From Odontocerum albicorne (Eukaryota; Arthropoda; Insecta; Trichoptera; Odontoceridae), in assembly GCA_949825065.1 (NCBI GenBank), contig OX463852.1, forward strand, positions 15,831,689-15,895,688: a stretch of DNA of 64,000 bases, in the 5' to 3' direction. Below are positions 20,801-31,674 of the stretch, in pieces (the stretch's first letter is position 1; each line of letters opens with the position of its first letter). The notes under the pieces were generated by a model. The model was not told where the DNA came from. It saw nothing but the letters and a program-made list of their open reading frames with translations, and searched no databases. The translations under genes and the position numbers were made by a program.

Positions 20801-22490
20801 TATGAATCATTGGTCTGAATTGGGTATTTAAATATATTGTTTGAAAGTATATTTCTTTCTCTGTTTTTGTATTTACTTCTAAAACTTGCCTGCAAAATCT
20901 GCATAAAAATTACTGCTGTTTAAAGTACTATATACTCGTACATTTGTACTGGTTTCAAAAATATTTTAGTCTACAAATATTTGACTCGGTAAGGATTATA
21001 AAATTTGAGTTCTTGTCATTCTATTCTATATTGACAAACATTGGAACAAAAGTCATTGTATCATATCTGACGCACAATATATTGTTTAAAATTTATATAA
21101 AATTATCAGGAATATTGCATAATGCTTTCAAAAGAATTCAATTTAATTTCCACAGTATTTTGCTAAAAAAAAGGAAATTGTTCCATTTTTTGACTGTGAA
21201 ATATTGGTTTTTAACCATAGATTTTTATTAATTTCTGCAGAAATTTTACTTGACATTTCTAAAGGCAACACTTTTTTATAGGTGTATATTATATAAATAA
21301 ATAAAAACCGTTTAAAGCCTGAAAGAAAGTAACCTTTTTAAATAAATTCTTCGAAGTATGTTTTTCAGTATATGAACTTTTATCATTCTACAATTACTAT
21401 TTAATTGGTATGTAAATATAATATTCAACTATAATTAAATTAGGGTATTACATATATTCAAATATTTTTCAGTTAATTTATTGAAACACTTAATTATAAG
21501 TCTAAATTAAATTGAAAATATCTAATTTGAATTGAAAAGAAGTATCGTCATAATGGATCAGTAGTCTGGTATTATAAAATTTAAGTTAAGAATTGAGTCC
21601 CTTTCTTAAGTAATAGGACATAGTAGAGTAGGTCTAAGTAAAAATTACAAGCCATACTGCTAATATAGCGATACAAAAATGGAACTTATATCAACTTGTG
21701 TATGAGCATTTACTTAGTCAGTAATACCCTCTTATATTTGAAAAAGGAGGCATACATATTCAATGTTTATATAATTTTTCAAACATATTGCTTTATTGAA
21801 GCTGGTTATCCATTAGCAAAAAAATACAGCATACACAATTTAATGCATATTTATATTTCATATGTGCCATTTCATTACGTATTGATGTCGATTAACATTT
21901 ATTTTAAATTCAACAGACTACTGATGATTTTTATGTACCATAGACTTGATTGTACGATAAATAAAAAGCCTCCGTCAATTTATCAAAAACCCGTCAAAAT
22001 CCACCCACGTAAATATACTGATAGTGTAATAGATTCGCTCTTCTTTTACTTTTATTTCAAGCACAGGATAAAAGTGTTTAATAATTTATTTTCTTAAAGA
22101 TAAAAGCAAATTTCTTTTTAATTTTTTTACAAAATACGAGTATATGTATTAACAATCGAAATCCGCAGAGAATTGCTCCACAACATAACTAACCTCGGCA
22201 AACCTAAATAATAGACTAAAAAACAGAATAAAATCAAATTACCATATCCTTTTTTATATTTTGTTTCACGGTTGCCATGCTGGAAATAATTAAGTAAATC
22301 TAGTCTGAAACAACAAAAAAATGTTTTCATAATCTGCAAACTAAGAAGTAGTCTTTCTATTCTGTTTATATTCAATATAGACATAAAAAAGTTGTTATTA
22401 GGAGAGAGAAAAAATGTTATTTTCATCTGAAAAATAATAAAGCATAGGTGAGACCAAGAACAAAGTGCCGGAATTTTTGTGAAAAAAAGA
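17890..22490. other. Long AT-rich stretch without recognisable genes
   Basis: Several frames of 70-133 codons occur (for example 21696-22097 plus and 22127-22426 minus). Their composition is dominated by F, I, Y, L, K and N from AT-rich codons, and none shows a family motif. No repeat family of the window was recognised except the octamer TACTCGTA/TACGAGTA at 20933 and 22135. Confidence 0.4.
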
Positions 22491-22494
22491 CACG

Positions 22495-22625
22495 TGAAGA
22501 GTAAGAGAAATAGAAGAAATGAAACGAGAAGATATGTGAATGTGCAGAAGGCGAAGGAAGTATGTCGCGATAGAGTTTAGCGCTCTGTCCTCTCTGCCTA
22601 TCCCATCAGGGAAATAACGTGCTAT
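22495..22625 (+). pseudogene. LINE tail-family relic
   Basis: The plus strand reads RYVNVQKAKEVCRDRV, a stop, RSVLSAYP, the conserved end of the tail family. The start of the copy is lost in AG-rich sequence. Confidence 0.6.
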
Positions 22626-23084
22626 GCAATCTATAAAACAATAAAACTAGCGCTTAAATAATATTAATGAACGTTTTGAAATATAGTCGAATTTTTAATA
22701 TGTTTTACATTATGAGAAGTGAAATCGTGCATAACTTTCCTATAGAAGATTTTTTTTATTTGTTTTTACTATAGTATGGTATGTAAGTCGTTCGATATTA
22801 GTGACGATAAAGCAAAATATAAGCTTGGACTACTGAACAGAAGGCGCAAAAACATGTTAAAATATGTGTACATTGAAGCTGTCATAATAATTAAGATAAA
22901 ATCGAAAACTCCTGAATTTATCGTTATTGCTTTTGAACAGAGGTGTTCAATTATCTTTTAATTTTTTATGGAGAACTTACGCATTAAATTTTCTAATCAA
23001 GTTCCACGGAACATATTCAAACCACATAATGAGGTTTATAACAACTATTATACGTAATATATTTTTTATGAAATAATGATGACG

Positions 23085-23290
23085 ACATCCGTGGTCTAGT
23101 TTCTAAGATATCTGTCTTCTGAGGTTGCAGGTTGGATTCCAATTATTATTAATTATTTCAAAATGTTTCTTAATCTGGTTTTTATTTGAAGAATCGTTTG
23201 CATATTTCTGGATGTTTGGAATAAATTCTTGAATCACAGCAAATTCGCCAGGTTGTACTTTCCACAACGAAATTAACTTCAATAAAATAA
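23085..23290 (+). repeat. SINE family A copy
   Basis: The head ACATCCGTGGTCTAGTTTCT and GAGGTTGCAGGTTGGATTCC is followed by a body with TCTGGTTTTTATTTGAAG, TGGATGTTTGGAATAAATTC and CGCCAGGTTGTACTTTCCAC. The family order is complete. Confidence 0.6.
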
Positions 23291-23424
23291 AATAAGTATA
23301 AAGTTGCTTTACAACTGGTGATATATTAGGAAGAAAACAGAAAATAACACGAATAAATTCAGTGTTGATGATTAAGGTTTATATAGTAAATTTAATGAGA
23401 TTTGTTTTTCAATGAAATAAAAGT

Positions 23425-23596
23425 TTAACAATATTTTTTTGTATTTACTATAATTTAGTTTTTGAGTTCACTACTGGTTTCCAATGAATATGACTAAAAA
23501 CTCATTACCTGATGAAGAAAAAGCTCATTGAAACCGGTAGAGAACTCACAAAGGGATGGTGAATGTAAAGAAAAAATGTTATTTATTTTGTAAAAC
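23425..23596. mobile_element. Second PLE-like family, fold-back
   Basis: The left arm (about 23425-23490, ending GAGTTCACTACTGGTTTCC) is the imperfect reverse complement of the right arm (about 23510-23596, TTGAAACCGGTAGAGAACTC onward). Between them is ACCTGATGAAGAAAAAGC. It shares CTGATGA...GAAACCGGTAG with the main PLE family, but its flanking sequence differs, so it appears to be a related family. Confidence 0.45.
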
Positions 23597-23756
23597 ATCG
23601 AATCAACATTCGAAAAAGATAATTAAATATATTTCTTAGGTATGAGAAATATTTGTTTAAAACCATTAACATATAAATCGTCCGTTACATTTAACAAGTC
23701 TTATTTATTACTATATATTATAAAAAGATAATTAATTTTTAAACACACAGAATAAA

Positions 23757-23852
23757 TTTTATTTGAAATTTGTTCCTTATTTTATGAAAAATGCTGAAAA
23801 ATTGAATTTATTTGAAATTTGTTCCTTATTTTATGAAAAATGTTGAAAATAA
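23757..23852. repeat. Tandem duplication, about 54 bp
   Basis: TTTATTTGAAATTTGTTCCT plus TATTTTATGAAAAATG is repeated with one difference. GCTGAAAAATTGA-type words continue for about 50 more bases. Confidence 0.8.
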
Positions 23853-24534
23853 TTATTATTGCTGAAAAATTGACAGATAGTTATTATTGTTGAAAAATTA
23901 ATTAACGTATATCGAATGATCCACAGCATACTCATGTATTGAATGTGAAATTTGTTCAGAAATTTATCTAATACAATAAAATGTATCGATTCTTATGTCT
24001 TTAATTTAAAAGTTTAACAACCTCTGAACATAAGTTTTTTTTTATTACCCACATTGATTGCCTCATTCATAATAATGTCAGGTATATTAAACCATTATTT
24101 TTGTCTCGGCTGACCGCAGAAAACAGGATGCTTGAGGAAAATGATATTTTTCATAAAGACTTCATCGTCAGCCAATTTATCCAATTCTTTATGCCGCCCA
24201 AATCTCGTCCATATTACCATTTTCTTATTTATGCAAACCTTATTTGGTTAAACATTGTATTTTAATTGATCTACAAATTAAATTGAGGATTATCAATGTT
24301 AATTTAATTCAAATGATTATTCTCATAAATAACTTGATCTAACCTTTATCGTTTTGCATTAAAAAAAGTTAAATGTACTTTCGATCAAATCTTATAATTT
24401 GTCTAAATAAATTTATACAATAGATAATAAACAACATTTTTATGTTTCCTACAATGGATAGTAATTTCATTGATTGATTAATTCGTATGGTAACTCTTCA
24501 ATTTATCTGAATTTTTGACTCGGGTATAATAAAA

Positions 24535-24785
24535 ACCGTGACCAGGAGACAACCTTATCTTAGGCAACGATAATCGAGCCTTTGGGTTTAGAACCACTGA
24601 AGTAGGCACGAAACTCGTGGTTAGTCATGGGACGTGTTTGGAAAAATACCCGGTAACCCTTCAATATATCGAAATCGGTGATTTGTGCATATTTAAAAGC
24701 GTGACCGGGAGACATCATTATCTTAGGCACGAATACCTTCGGGTTTAGAGCCACTGGAATAGACACCGAACTCGCGTTTCGTCAT
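24535..24785. repeat. Dispersed repeat D, two tandem units
   Basis: Two diverged units share GTGACC-GGAGACA, TTATCTTAGGCA, GGGTTTAGA-CCACTG and AACTCG-GTT. They are joined by ACCCTTCAATATATCGAAAT. Further single copies lie at 27.15, 40.74 and 62.53 kb. The minus strand is open for 68 codons (24560-24766), with FSGSKPKGS-like words once per unit, but I cannot assign a family. Confidence 0.55.
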
Positions 24786-24789
24786 AATT

Positions 24790-26150
24790 TTTTTTAGTAA
24801 ATTATTAAGTTATTATTTAAATATATCATATATAACGTTATTTTTAAACCCTTTTTCCGAATAATGTACGATAATATGAAACATAAATGAATATTAAGTT
24901 AAATATATATTTTTTTCTTGTTTTTTCTTAACCTCTCACGTGTTTCCATCATGTCATGTGTAAAAGATTATGTATTTGTCTTATCTATAAACATTAATCG
25001 CATTTACTACCGTCTTTCTTGAAATATCTTGACTCTTTTTTTATGTCGTGAAAGAATAAAATTAGCGTTTCCAATATTTTTGCGAATCAAATAACTAAAA
25101 CCAAATTAATTTGTTCAACTGAAAGTTCATTTACATTTCCTTTGAGTAAGATAATTTCTTATCCCAGAAGTTAAAATAACTGTAGTATCGAAGACAAATT
25201 CGTAAATTTAATACATTTAAAAAAACAGGTTTTCTTTAAAATATAAAATAAATTAATATGAAGCTCCAAAAGAATTGTGAATCATACCACAATTCTTCAA
25301 ATACGAGTATGAATGCATAAGAAATATTGTATAGAATGATAAAGTAAAAAATTTCCATATTTTTACTTTATCAGCAAAATACACTTAGTTTTACCTTAAG
25401 CCTTTAGCTTCTTTAAGAACGCCTATAGAGAACAAGGAGTATCTATATACTTAGGTGAAAAAATAGTCTTATTTGATTAAAACAGACCGTTTGACGAAGT
25501 TGAAAAAGAAACTATTCAAATACCTGATGTTAAGATTCGTCTGTTAAAGCCTTTTTGGTCAATTTCAAGACAAAAGATTATCGATCCGTGTGATGGGCAT
25601 AATATAAATAATTCAGCGGTGTCGTTTCTATAATAATTTGTGGAATCCATCAAGCCAAGAAACAATCGAAACTTCCACGAATATCGACTCGCTAAATGGA
25701 CTGATTTTGTTCCTACAGCGTTTAAATATTCTTCGATATCGGATATTTGCTAAAATAATTATACACAAAAAAATAAAGCATTAGGATTTTGGACAATAAA
25801 ACCCCTGTTATTTAGTTTCAGGCTATTCGATAAAATAGAGTTGAAATCAAGTGATTTTTTAAATTAATTTTTAATCAACAGAATTAAGGCACATATTGAT
25901 TATTGAGATTGGTGATTGAATATCAGGCTTTAGAAAAAAAAATGTTTAGGGAACATTTATTTTAAATGTCTTTCGAAGAGATTAGATTTACTAAATAACT
26001 GAAGACATCAATCAATGCGTCACCATAAACATTACATTTTTCAAGACTTAAAAAATAAATAAGTCGACAAACTGGAATACAGGAAAAGGTCTTGTGTTGT
26101 GTATACTTAGAATTTGTGGAAACATAAAACTATTAAAAAGAAAAAACAAT
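24790..26150. other. AT-rich stretch, nothing recognised
   Basis: No supported gene or repeat family. TACGAGTA occurs at 25302. Confidence 0.35.
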
Positions 26151-26154
26151 TTAT

Positions 26155-26345
26155 AAAACGCGGTTTAGAGAGTAGACTCATCTAGGGCGCTCTTATCCAG
26201 GAATTAAAGCCACTTTTATTGAAATATCAAAAATATTACCAAAATTAAATAAGTTTAGTGTAAAGATAGGAAGGTGGTAGCTACGGCCGTAAGATAGAAT
26301 GCTTGTCCGCAGCTGCATATACAAAAATAGCTTTTTAAGAGGAAA
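26155..26345 (-). repeat. Interspersed repeat C copy
   Basis: The copy carries AGGGCGCTC near 26187, then AAGATAGGAAGGTGGTAGCT, CGGCCGTAAGATAGAATGC and CGCAGCTGCATATAC. The same blocks appear in opposite order at 46.1 kb. Confidence 0.6.
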
Positions 26346-26524
26346 TAATATTTGAAGCCGACAGTCAATCTTATTCAACGAGTTAAATTGTTTTTTTTTC
26401 TTTCTTACACATTAGCTTCTTTATCCAAATAGGAGGTCGTACTTGTATATATAGATAGTGTTTACCATATATACTCGTATATATAGGTACATACATAAAT
26501 GAAATAGGTTTATTTACATGTTTG

Positions 26525-26690
26525 ACCATCAATAACTTTCATTGTTATAGGAGTAGGCAGAGATAACAGAGCTCCACTTCGCTCTATTCTGGTACACATT
26601 TTTCGCTTCTGCTACATCTTCATATCTTGTCATGCATTCTCTCCTATTATAAAAGCTTTCCCTCTTTTAAAATTTGATTAACTTGCTCCC
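26525..26690 (-). pseudogene. LINE tail-family relic
   Basis: The complement of GGAGTAGGCAGAGATAACAG, of the CGCTTCTGCTACATC block and of AATTTGATTAACTTGC gives the family tail in reverse, with many substitutions. Confidence 0.45.
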
Positions 26691-26696
26691 AAAGTT

Positions 26697-26843
26697 CGTT
26701 CGTGTGCTTTCTATACTAGTTTCCAGTCGTTCGTGTGCTTTCTATACTAGTTCCCAGTCGTTAGTGTGCTTTCTATACTAGTTCCCAGCCGTTCGTGTGC
26801 TTTCTATGCCTGTTCACAGTCGTTTTTGTGCTTTCTATACTAC
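26697..26843. repeat. 31-bp tandem repeat, about 4.7 copies
   Basis: Units of CGTTCGTGTGCTTTCTATAC plus TAGTTCCCAGT follow one another with few changes. The last unit runs into TACTCGTATA. Confidence 0.9.
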
Positions 26844-26874
26844 TCGTATATATTATTTTTGTAAATATTACATT

Positions 26875-27060
26875 ATTTTTACGTGGCCAAACCATCACAA
26901 TATTCCTTTCTTCATCTTATGTTAGTATGTATTATTTCCACAAGGCCTCATTACTTATTATGTCAAACGTTGTTTTTTTACACATTATGTTTTTAAACAA
27001 TCACTCCGATCATAATAATTTTACTTTTCATCACTTTTTTGCCATGTCCATTTTTTGTAC
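26875..27060 (-). pseudogene. LINE fragment, badly worn
   Basis: The complement of CGTGGCCAAACCATCACAAT corresponds to the RWFGHV codons of the tail family, and similar post-palm sequence follows. The open frame 26795-27082 on the plus strand is an opposite-strand by-product. Confidence 0.35.
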
Positions 27061-27149
27061 ACATATCCTAAGTTTGTTTTGATTTCCAAAACCAATTTTA
27101 ATGTATTCAAATTATTTCTTCATTAATTTATTCGAACTGGTGTTAAACA

Positions 27150-27245
27150 TATTGAGAAGCGTGGATGAGAGACATTACCTATCACCCCCGTAATCGAGTA
27201 TTCGGGCTTTAGAACCACTGGAGTATACACGAATATGACTCAAAT
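27150..27245 (+). repeat. Dispersed repeat D copy
   Basis: AGCGTGGATGAGAGACATTA, CGTAATCGAGTATTCGGGC and TTTAGAACCACTGGAGTATA match the unit at 24.5 kb. Confidence 0.5.
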
Positions 27246-27609
27246 TGATACGCCTGTTTCAAGAACTTCCAAGTATTTAATTGACTTGTTTATGGGGCAA
27301 TTTAAATCTTTTGGTTTTTTTTAACTTAAGTGCCGACATATTTGTCGGTCCTTTGAGGTTTCTCACGGGCTACTCGCTTCTTTTCCACGATTTGTTCACA
27401 GATTTATGGGACTAATCGGACTCCAAAGACGATTTGTATGTTTCATTCGTTTTATTTAGGCTTCTCGATAAGGTGTTACCATAAAGAAGACATTAGTAGC
27501 GTATGGTATGTTTCTATTTATCGAGATTATTTATTTCTTTATTTGGTGATTCATAAAGTGGCTGATTTATGTATCCCAGGGCTCCAAAGTATCTTTTTGT
27601 TATAATAAA

Positions 27610-27835
27610 AATAAAAAACGATTTATATGGCGTCTAGAGAACTAACTCTTCTCAAGGGCTTTCAGACTCAAGATTCGAACTCAATATTATTGCGGTTAAA
27701 AACACGTGTATTAAAAATACATACATATATTATATGTTAAGCTGAGTGCAACGATAGGAAACTTGTCGCTGCGGCCATTAGATAAGGTGTTTCCCCGTAT
27801 CTGCATATGTTCAGAAAAAAACATATTTGATTAGA
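27610..27835 (-). repeat. Interspersed repeat C copy
   Basis: On the minus strand the copy runs from GAACATATGCAGATACGGGG through the CGACAAGTTTCCTATCG block to a GAGTTCGAATCTTGAG box-B-like word and the gene-distal GAGAAGAGTTAG part. It ends where a SINE A copy begins. Confidence 0.55.
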
Positions 27836-27840
27836 AAATC

Positions 27841-28040
27841 CCAGATAGCCTAATTGGTAAGACGCTTGTCTCCCAGCCCAGAGGTTGCGGGTCCGATTCA
27901 CATTGGATTTAAAAAAAAATCCAGTCTGGTTTTCACTTTAGGGTCTATTAAACATATTCCTAGTTGGTTGGAAGATATTGCCACATGGCAATAAGCCCGC
28001 CAGGTGGAACTGTATACAACGAAAATGTAATACATTAGAT
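27841..28040 (+). repeat. SINE family A, best copy
   Basis: The head is ATAGCCTAATTGGTAAGACG (box A), TCCCAGCCCAGAGG and GCGGGTCCGATTCACATTGG (box B). The body is TCCAGTCTGGTTTTCACTTT, AGTTGGTTGGAAGATATTGC, AATAAGCCCGCCAGGTGGAA, ending ACGAAAATGTAATACA. The total is about 195 bp. This copy can serve as the reference for the family. Confidence 0.75.
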
Positions 28041-28079
28041 AACACATTTGGATTTACGTGTAGTGTAGTGTATGTGCAT

Positions 28080-28325
28080 TCTTTACATACATACATACCT
28101 TCACGCCAATTTCTTGCTGAAGTAGGCAGAGAGGATAGAGTGCCAGATTTTACTATCTCGACACATATATTTTGACTTTTTGCACATCCATGCACCTTAT
28201 ACAGCTTCTTCAATTTCTCTTATTTCTTACATTTCCTTCAAAATATCATCCGCTCGATCCAACCTGTACTTTTCTCAGTCTTCCTCTTCAACTTTCATTT
28301 GCACTGTATATATTTTTGTTAGTCT
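28080..28325 (-). pseudogene. LINE tail-family relic
   Basis: The minus strand reads MDVQKV...MCRDSK and LSILSAYFS-like sequence, with upstream LDRADDILKEM. It is a clear copy of the family tail lying between two SINE A copies. Confidence 0.6.
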
Positions 28326-28337
28326 TTCAGATAAAAT

Positions 28338-28520
28338 TACCTCCGTGGTCTAGTTAGAAAAAAGGTGGTCCTCCAGCCCAGATGTTGTAAGTAAGATAAC
28401 CGTTACAACGCATTAAAAAATATTTTTGTTTAGTTTTCCCTTAAGAACTCTTGAACACATGTTTTCTTGGTTGAAAGAAATGACCATATAACAATTACCC
28501 CGCCAGGTTGAACTGTGTAC
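28338..28520 (+). repeat. SINE family A copy
   Basis: The head CCTCCGTGGTCTAGTTAGAA and TCCTCCAGCCCAGATG is followed by a body with TTCTTGGTTGAAAGAAATGA, CCCCGCCAGGTTGAACTGTG and AATGAAAGTG. Box B is degraded. Confidence 0.6.
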
Positions 28521-28554
28521 AATGAAAGTGTTTAATTATCTCACCCTCTCTCAC

Positions 28555-28850
28555 CATCGGGAGCATCATATTGGCTATATAAACCGCGAAACTGCGATAT
28601 GAAGTTATCATTCTAAATACTACTGTAAACTTATACAAGTACTTATGTACGAGTATCTATAGCTTTACGATTATTCTGTACGTGTTGCTGTCAATAAAGA
28701 TTAATATATATTTAAACAATCTAACCTGACGGGAGATCCCTTATTTGGTTACCTGAACCAGTGAGACCTCCGACATCAGGGTTTACTCTGCTGCACATAA
28801 GGATGAAACTAAGATCGTGTCCTTTCGCCCACTATTGTACCTGAAGAGAA
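28555..28850 (+). mobile_element. LTR-retrotransposon-like LTR and leader, low confidence
   Basis: A TATA-like GCTATATAAACC (28574-28585) is followed about 110 bases later by TGTCAATAAAG, a polyadenylation-like signal. Then comes TTTGGTTACCTGAACCAGTG, which resembles the TGG-starting primer binding site and leader of insect Gypsy-type elements. No gag or pol sequence follows and no second LTR was found, so it may be a solo remnant. The identification is by layout only. Confidence 0.35.
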
Positions 28851-29655
28851 GCTGAGATAATTGACGAGGTACAACATGATGATTTTTCTTTTCCACACAA
28901 TTTTCCCAACCACGTTATACTGTAAACTACAAAAGTTTAAAATAATTTGAAACAGTAATTTTAAGACTATATTTATTAAAATAGGAAATTTGCTTTGCTC
29001 ACACGATATATCATCACAAATGACACCAAATAATCAAATAATCGCAAATATAGTACATTATCGTTTTCCTTGTAATATTTAGAATTTTAACAACATATCG
29101 CGTTTGTAGCGTTAGTTATGAAGTACAAATATTTAATATAAAATTATCATTCCCATTACAAACATCCGTCGGTTGATTATGTCCTTATTTATAATGCTGG
29201 GAATGTGAAATTTCTACATTGTTTTGGTTTCACGATATTCCCTTACAAAATACATTAACAATATTTACCTACATTCCCGGAATGTTCCTAAGATATTTGC
29301 AGAATATAAATTCTTCGGTATTTTGTACGCTTTACGAAACATTTAGTGCTATTATCTTGTAAGCAAATCACTCCATAAAACATAATTAATAGGGGATAAG
29401 TATGAGGTGTGGTTATCAAACACACTATCCCTTAATGATAATAATAATAACAATAAAATGACAATTTCTATAGCACCTTTTAAAGGGCAATGCCTCCTTA
29501 TATGCTCAAAATATTTTTTTTGCTTTTATTATAATCAAATTGTTTTAATATAAAAAGGAAGTGGCTGCGGTCTACATTTGTATACTTATAAAAACATATT
29601 TATGATTATAAATGATAACTATTATGTAATATTGTAATTTTCTAGCAAATATGTT
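28850..29655. other. AT-rich stretch, nothing recognised
   Basis: No supported gene. A short AAT-rich microsatellite lies near 29438-29455. Confidence 0.35.
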
Positions 29656-29659
29656 TTAA

Positions 29660-29812
29660 ATTCGACTTGAAAGGTATTAAACAAGCCTTAAGTGAAAACC
29701 AGACTTGAACCCGATTTTGACAAATATCTATTGTCTAATGAGAATCGAACTCGAAACTCCTGAGTTGAAATAAAGGCATTTTATCAACTAAGCCACGAAG
29801 GTCGTCATTCAA
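29660..29812 (-). repeat. SINE family A copy
   Basis: On the minus strand: CTTCGTGGCTTAGTTGATAA (box A), CAGGAGTTTCGAGTTCGATT (box B), then TCAAGTCTGGTTTTCACTTA. Confidence 0.6.
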
Positions 29813-29987
29813 AGGATCTCTAAATCAAAGGACTTTCAATGGATCTGTAAACATATCAATAGAGTTTTACCCATAATCCCTAGTCCATAATCTTCTAGAT
29901 ATTTCCAAAAAAATACACAACTTTCTCTCTTTGTCCGACCTTACTTCTAGTTTTGACGTAGGTTAAGAGAGCTTAGCGAATTCAATT

Positions 29988-30281
29988 TTGGAAAATATCA
30001 TAAACTTTTTCCTTTTGCCCGGAAAGTGGATAAACATATTACCCAGTTTTCCACATTTTTCCACTGTACGAAAAGTTTTATCCATTTTGGATTTGTATAA
30101 ACAGTCTTGTCTAAATAAATCCACAGAATTATTATTTGCTCAGTATATACGGAATAAAGATCATCGACTTCCCTGGGAATGGGTTCTGAACCTGGTTCAA
30201 AGTAAAGTTCAGATGGGAATATCTCTCTTCTCAAGGAAGATTTTAATTTCCGGAAGGAAAGCTTATTTTAATTTGCTTTGA
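29988..30281. other. Overlapping open frames, unrecognised
   Basis: Both strands are open (97 codons plus, 78 codons minus) over a segment that is slightly richer in G+C than its flanks. Neither peptide shows a motif I know. Such overlap on both strands is common in chance frames. Confidence 0.15.
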
Positions 30282-30379
30282 CGTAGTTTATGTGGAAATT
30301 TAAATTTATTATTATTTTATGTGGGGAAATACCTAATATACTCGTATCAGCCGTAACCTCCAACTTCCTGCCTTTATAT

Positions 30380-30500
30380 TTCTTTTTTTTTTTTTTTTTG
30401 TAATCGATCAATAAAAGTGAGTTCGATTTCCGAATTGCAGTTCACTTAAAAGAGTCTCTCTGCTAAAGGGCGCTATATAACTTTTTCTTATATTATTATT
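30380..30500 (+). repeat. Interspersed repeat C, 3' part
   Basis: After an 18-base T run (30382-30399) come ATCAATAAAAGTGAGTTCGA, AGTCTCTCTGCTAAAGGGCG and CTATATAACTTTTTCTTATA with an ATT tail, matching the copies at 46.3 and 47.1 kb. Confidence 0.5.
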
Positions 30501-30544
30501 ATTTATTATGAAAAATATTTGAAAAAAATAATATCGTTTTATAA

Positions 30545-30632
30545 AAGAAACGTTCTTAGGAAAGTAAAGGTAAAAAGAAGATGAAACAGAGGAACTTAAT
30601 GGAACGATGTATGAATATGGAGGATGCGAAGG
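30545..30632 (+). pseudogene. LINE tail-family relic, left part
   Basis: The segment ends ERCMNMEDAKVV-like, the point where the next SINE starts. The right part of a tail follows that SINE (30935-31030), so the SINE may sit inside one LINE copy. Confidence 0.45.
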
Positions 30633-30925
30633 TCGTCGTCAATCCAACGTCAAATCAATTGGAAAGCAAAACTGTGCCGTGGAGTTGCACATCAGCAAAC
30701 TCATCGGCCACACCGTTGTGCTGGATCTGATCGCACACCGAAGTGAGACGACCGGAGCACACCAGCTTGTTTTTTTTATCTTCTCTTTTTTTCAAAGAAT
30801 AGATATGACCGAAGTTATAGGTATCCTTATTCCCAAAATACTTCGCGGAAAACATGAATGTGTCATTCGAAGGGAGTAGCACAGCGCGGGGCTCGAACCG
30901 ACGACCTTCCGCACCCAAAGTCCAA
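30632..30925 (-). repeat. SINE family B copy
   Basis: The minus strand starts GGTCGTCGGTTCGAGCCCCG (complement 30904-30885). It continues through CTTCGAATGACACATTCATG, GCTGGTGTGCTCCGGTCGTC and GATGAGTTTGCTGATGTGCA to the GGATTGACGACGACC end. It is the best-preserved copy of this family. Confidence 0.7.
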
Positions 30926-30934
30926 TATGTTACC

Positions 30935-31030
30935 GCAAGGATTCGAAGGATGATAGGAAAGTTTGTGTATCTCGATAGGAAAGTTGGTCGCTCTGTCCTT
31001 TCTACCTACCTCTACATATATGTATGGTTG
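30935..31030 (+). pseudogene. LINE tail-family relic, right part
   Basis: The plus strand reads FVYLDRKVGRSVLSTY, the conserved DR-VWRSVLSAY end of the tail family, then TACATATATGTATGG. Confidence 0.5.
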
Positions 31031-31568
31031 TTACTTATGCAAAAAATAGGTTTATTTTAGGGAGGATACTGTTGCAGTTTCAGCTTGGTTTTCAAAAGTA
31101 TTGTATAGATCTGATATGGATAAAATACGCTAACAGATCCTTTAAAAAAATAAAATATGTATGTTTTATCTTTTTTAAACTCTTTTTGACAGCTTTCCTA
31201 CCCTCTTTAAAATTCAAAACAAAAATTATATTGAAAGGGGTGTTTATAGGAATATTATTCATGAGTTAATTATATGGTACAGCACCCTTTTCCCTAACGG
31301 AAAAATACATTTTTTAATTCAAAATATTTTTGACGTTAATTAAGGTTATTGATTTTACCCTCTTTGATAGACCATTAAAATAGTGTTTTTCAAAGTTGTT
31401 GTAACTACATTAAGAAAAAAATGCTAATACCTTTTCAAATATTGTAATTCGGGTTTCTAGGAATATTTAATAAAAAATAATTTTGTAACAAAATAAACAA
31501 TACTTTATTGACCTTTACACATCACAATAACAATTATAGAACAAAAGGTAGCGTATCAAAATATATTT

Positions 31569-31672
31569 CAAAATATAATATTTAAACATACCAGTCAATA
31601 GATAATAAAGTCAATTAAAATTCAAATATAATATTTAAACATACCAGTCAATAGATAATAAAGTCAAATAAA
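31569..31672. repeat. 53-bp tandem duplication
   Basis: AAATATAATATTTAAACATA plus CCAGTCAATAGATAATAAAG occurs twice, separated by TCAATTAAAATTC. Confidence 0.85.
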
Positions 31673-31674
31673 GT

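Noticed and set aside
21696..22097. 133-codon open frame as a gene
   Set aside because: AT-driven residue use (F, I, Y, N, K), no motif, surrounded by similar chance frames.
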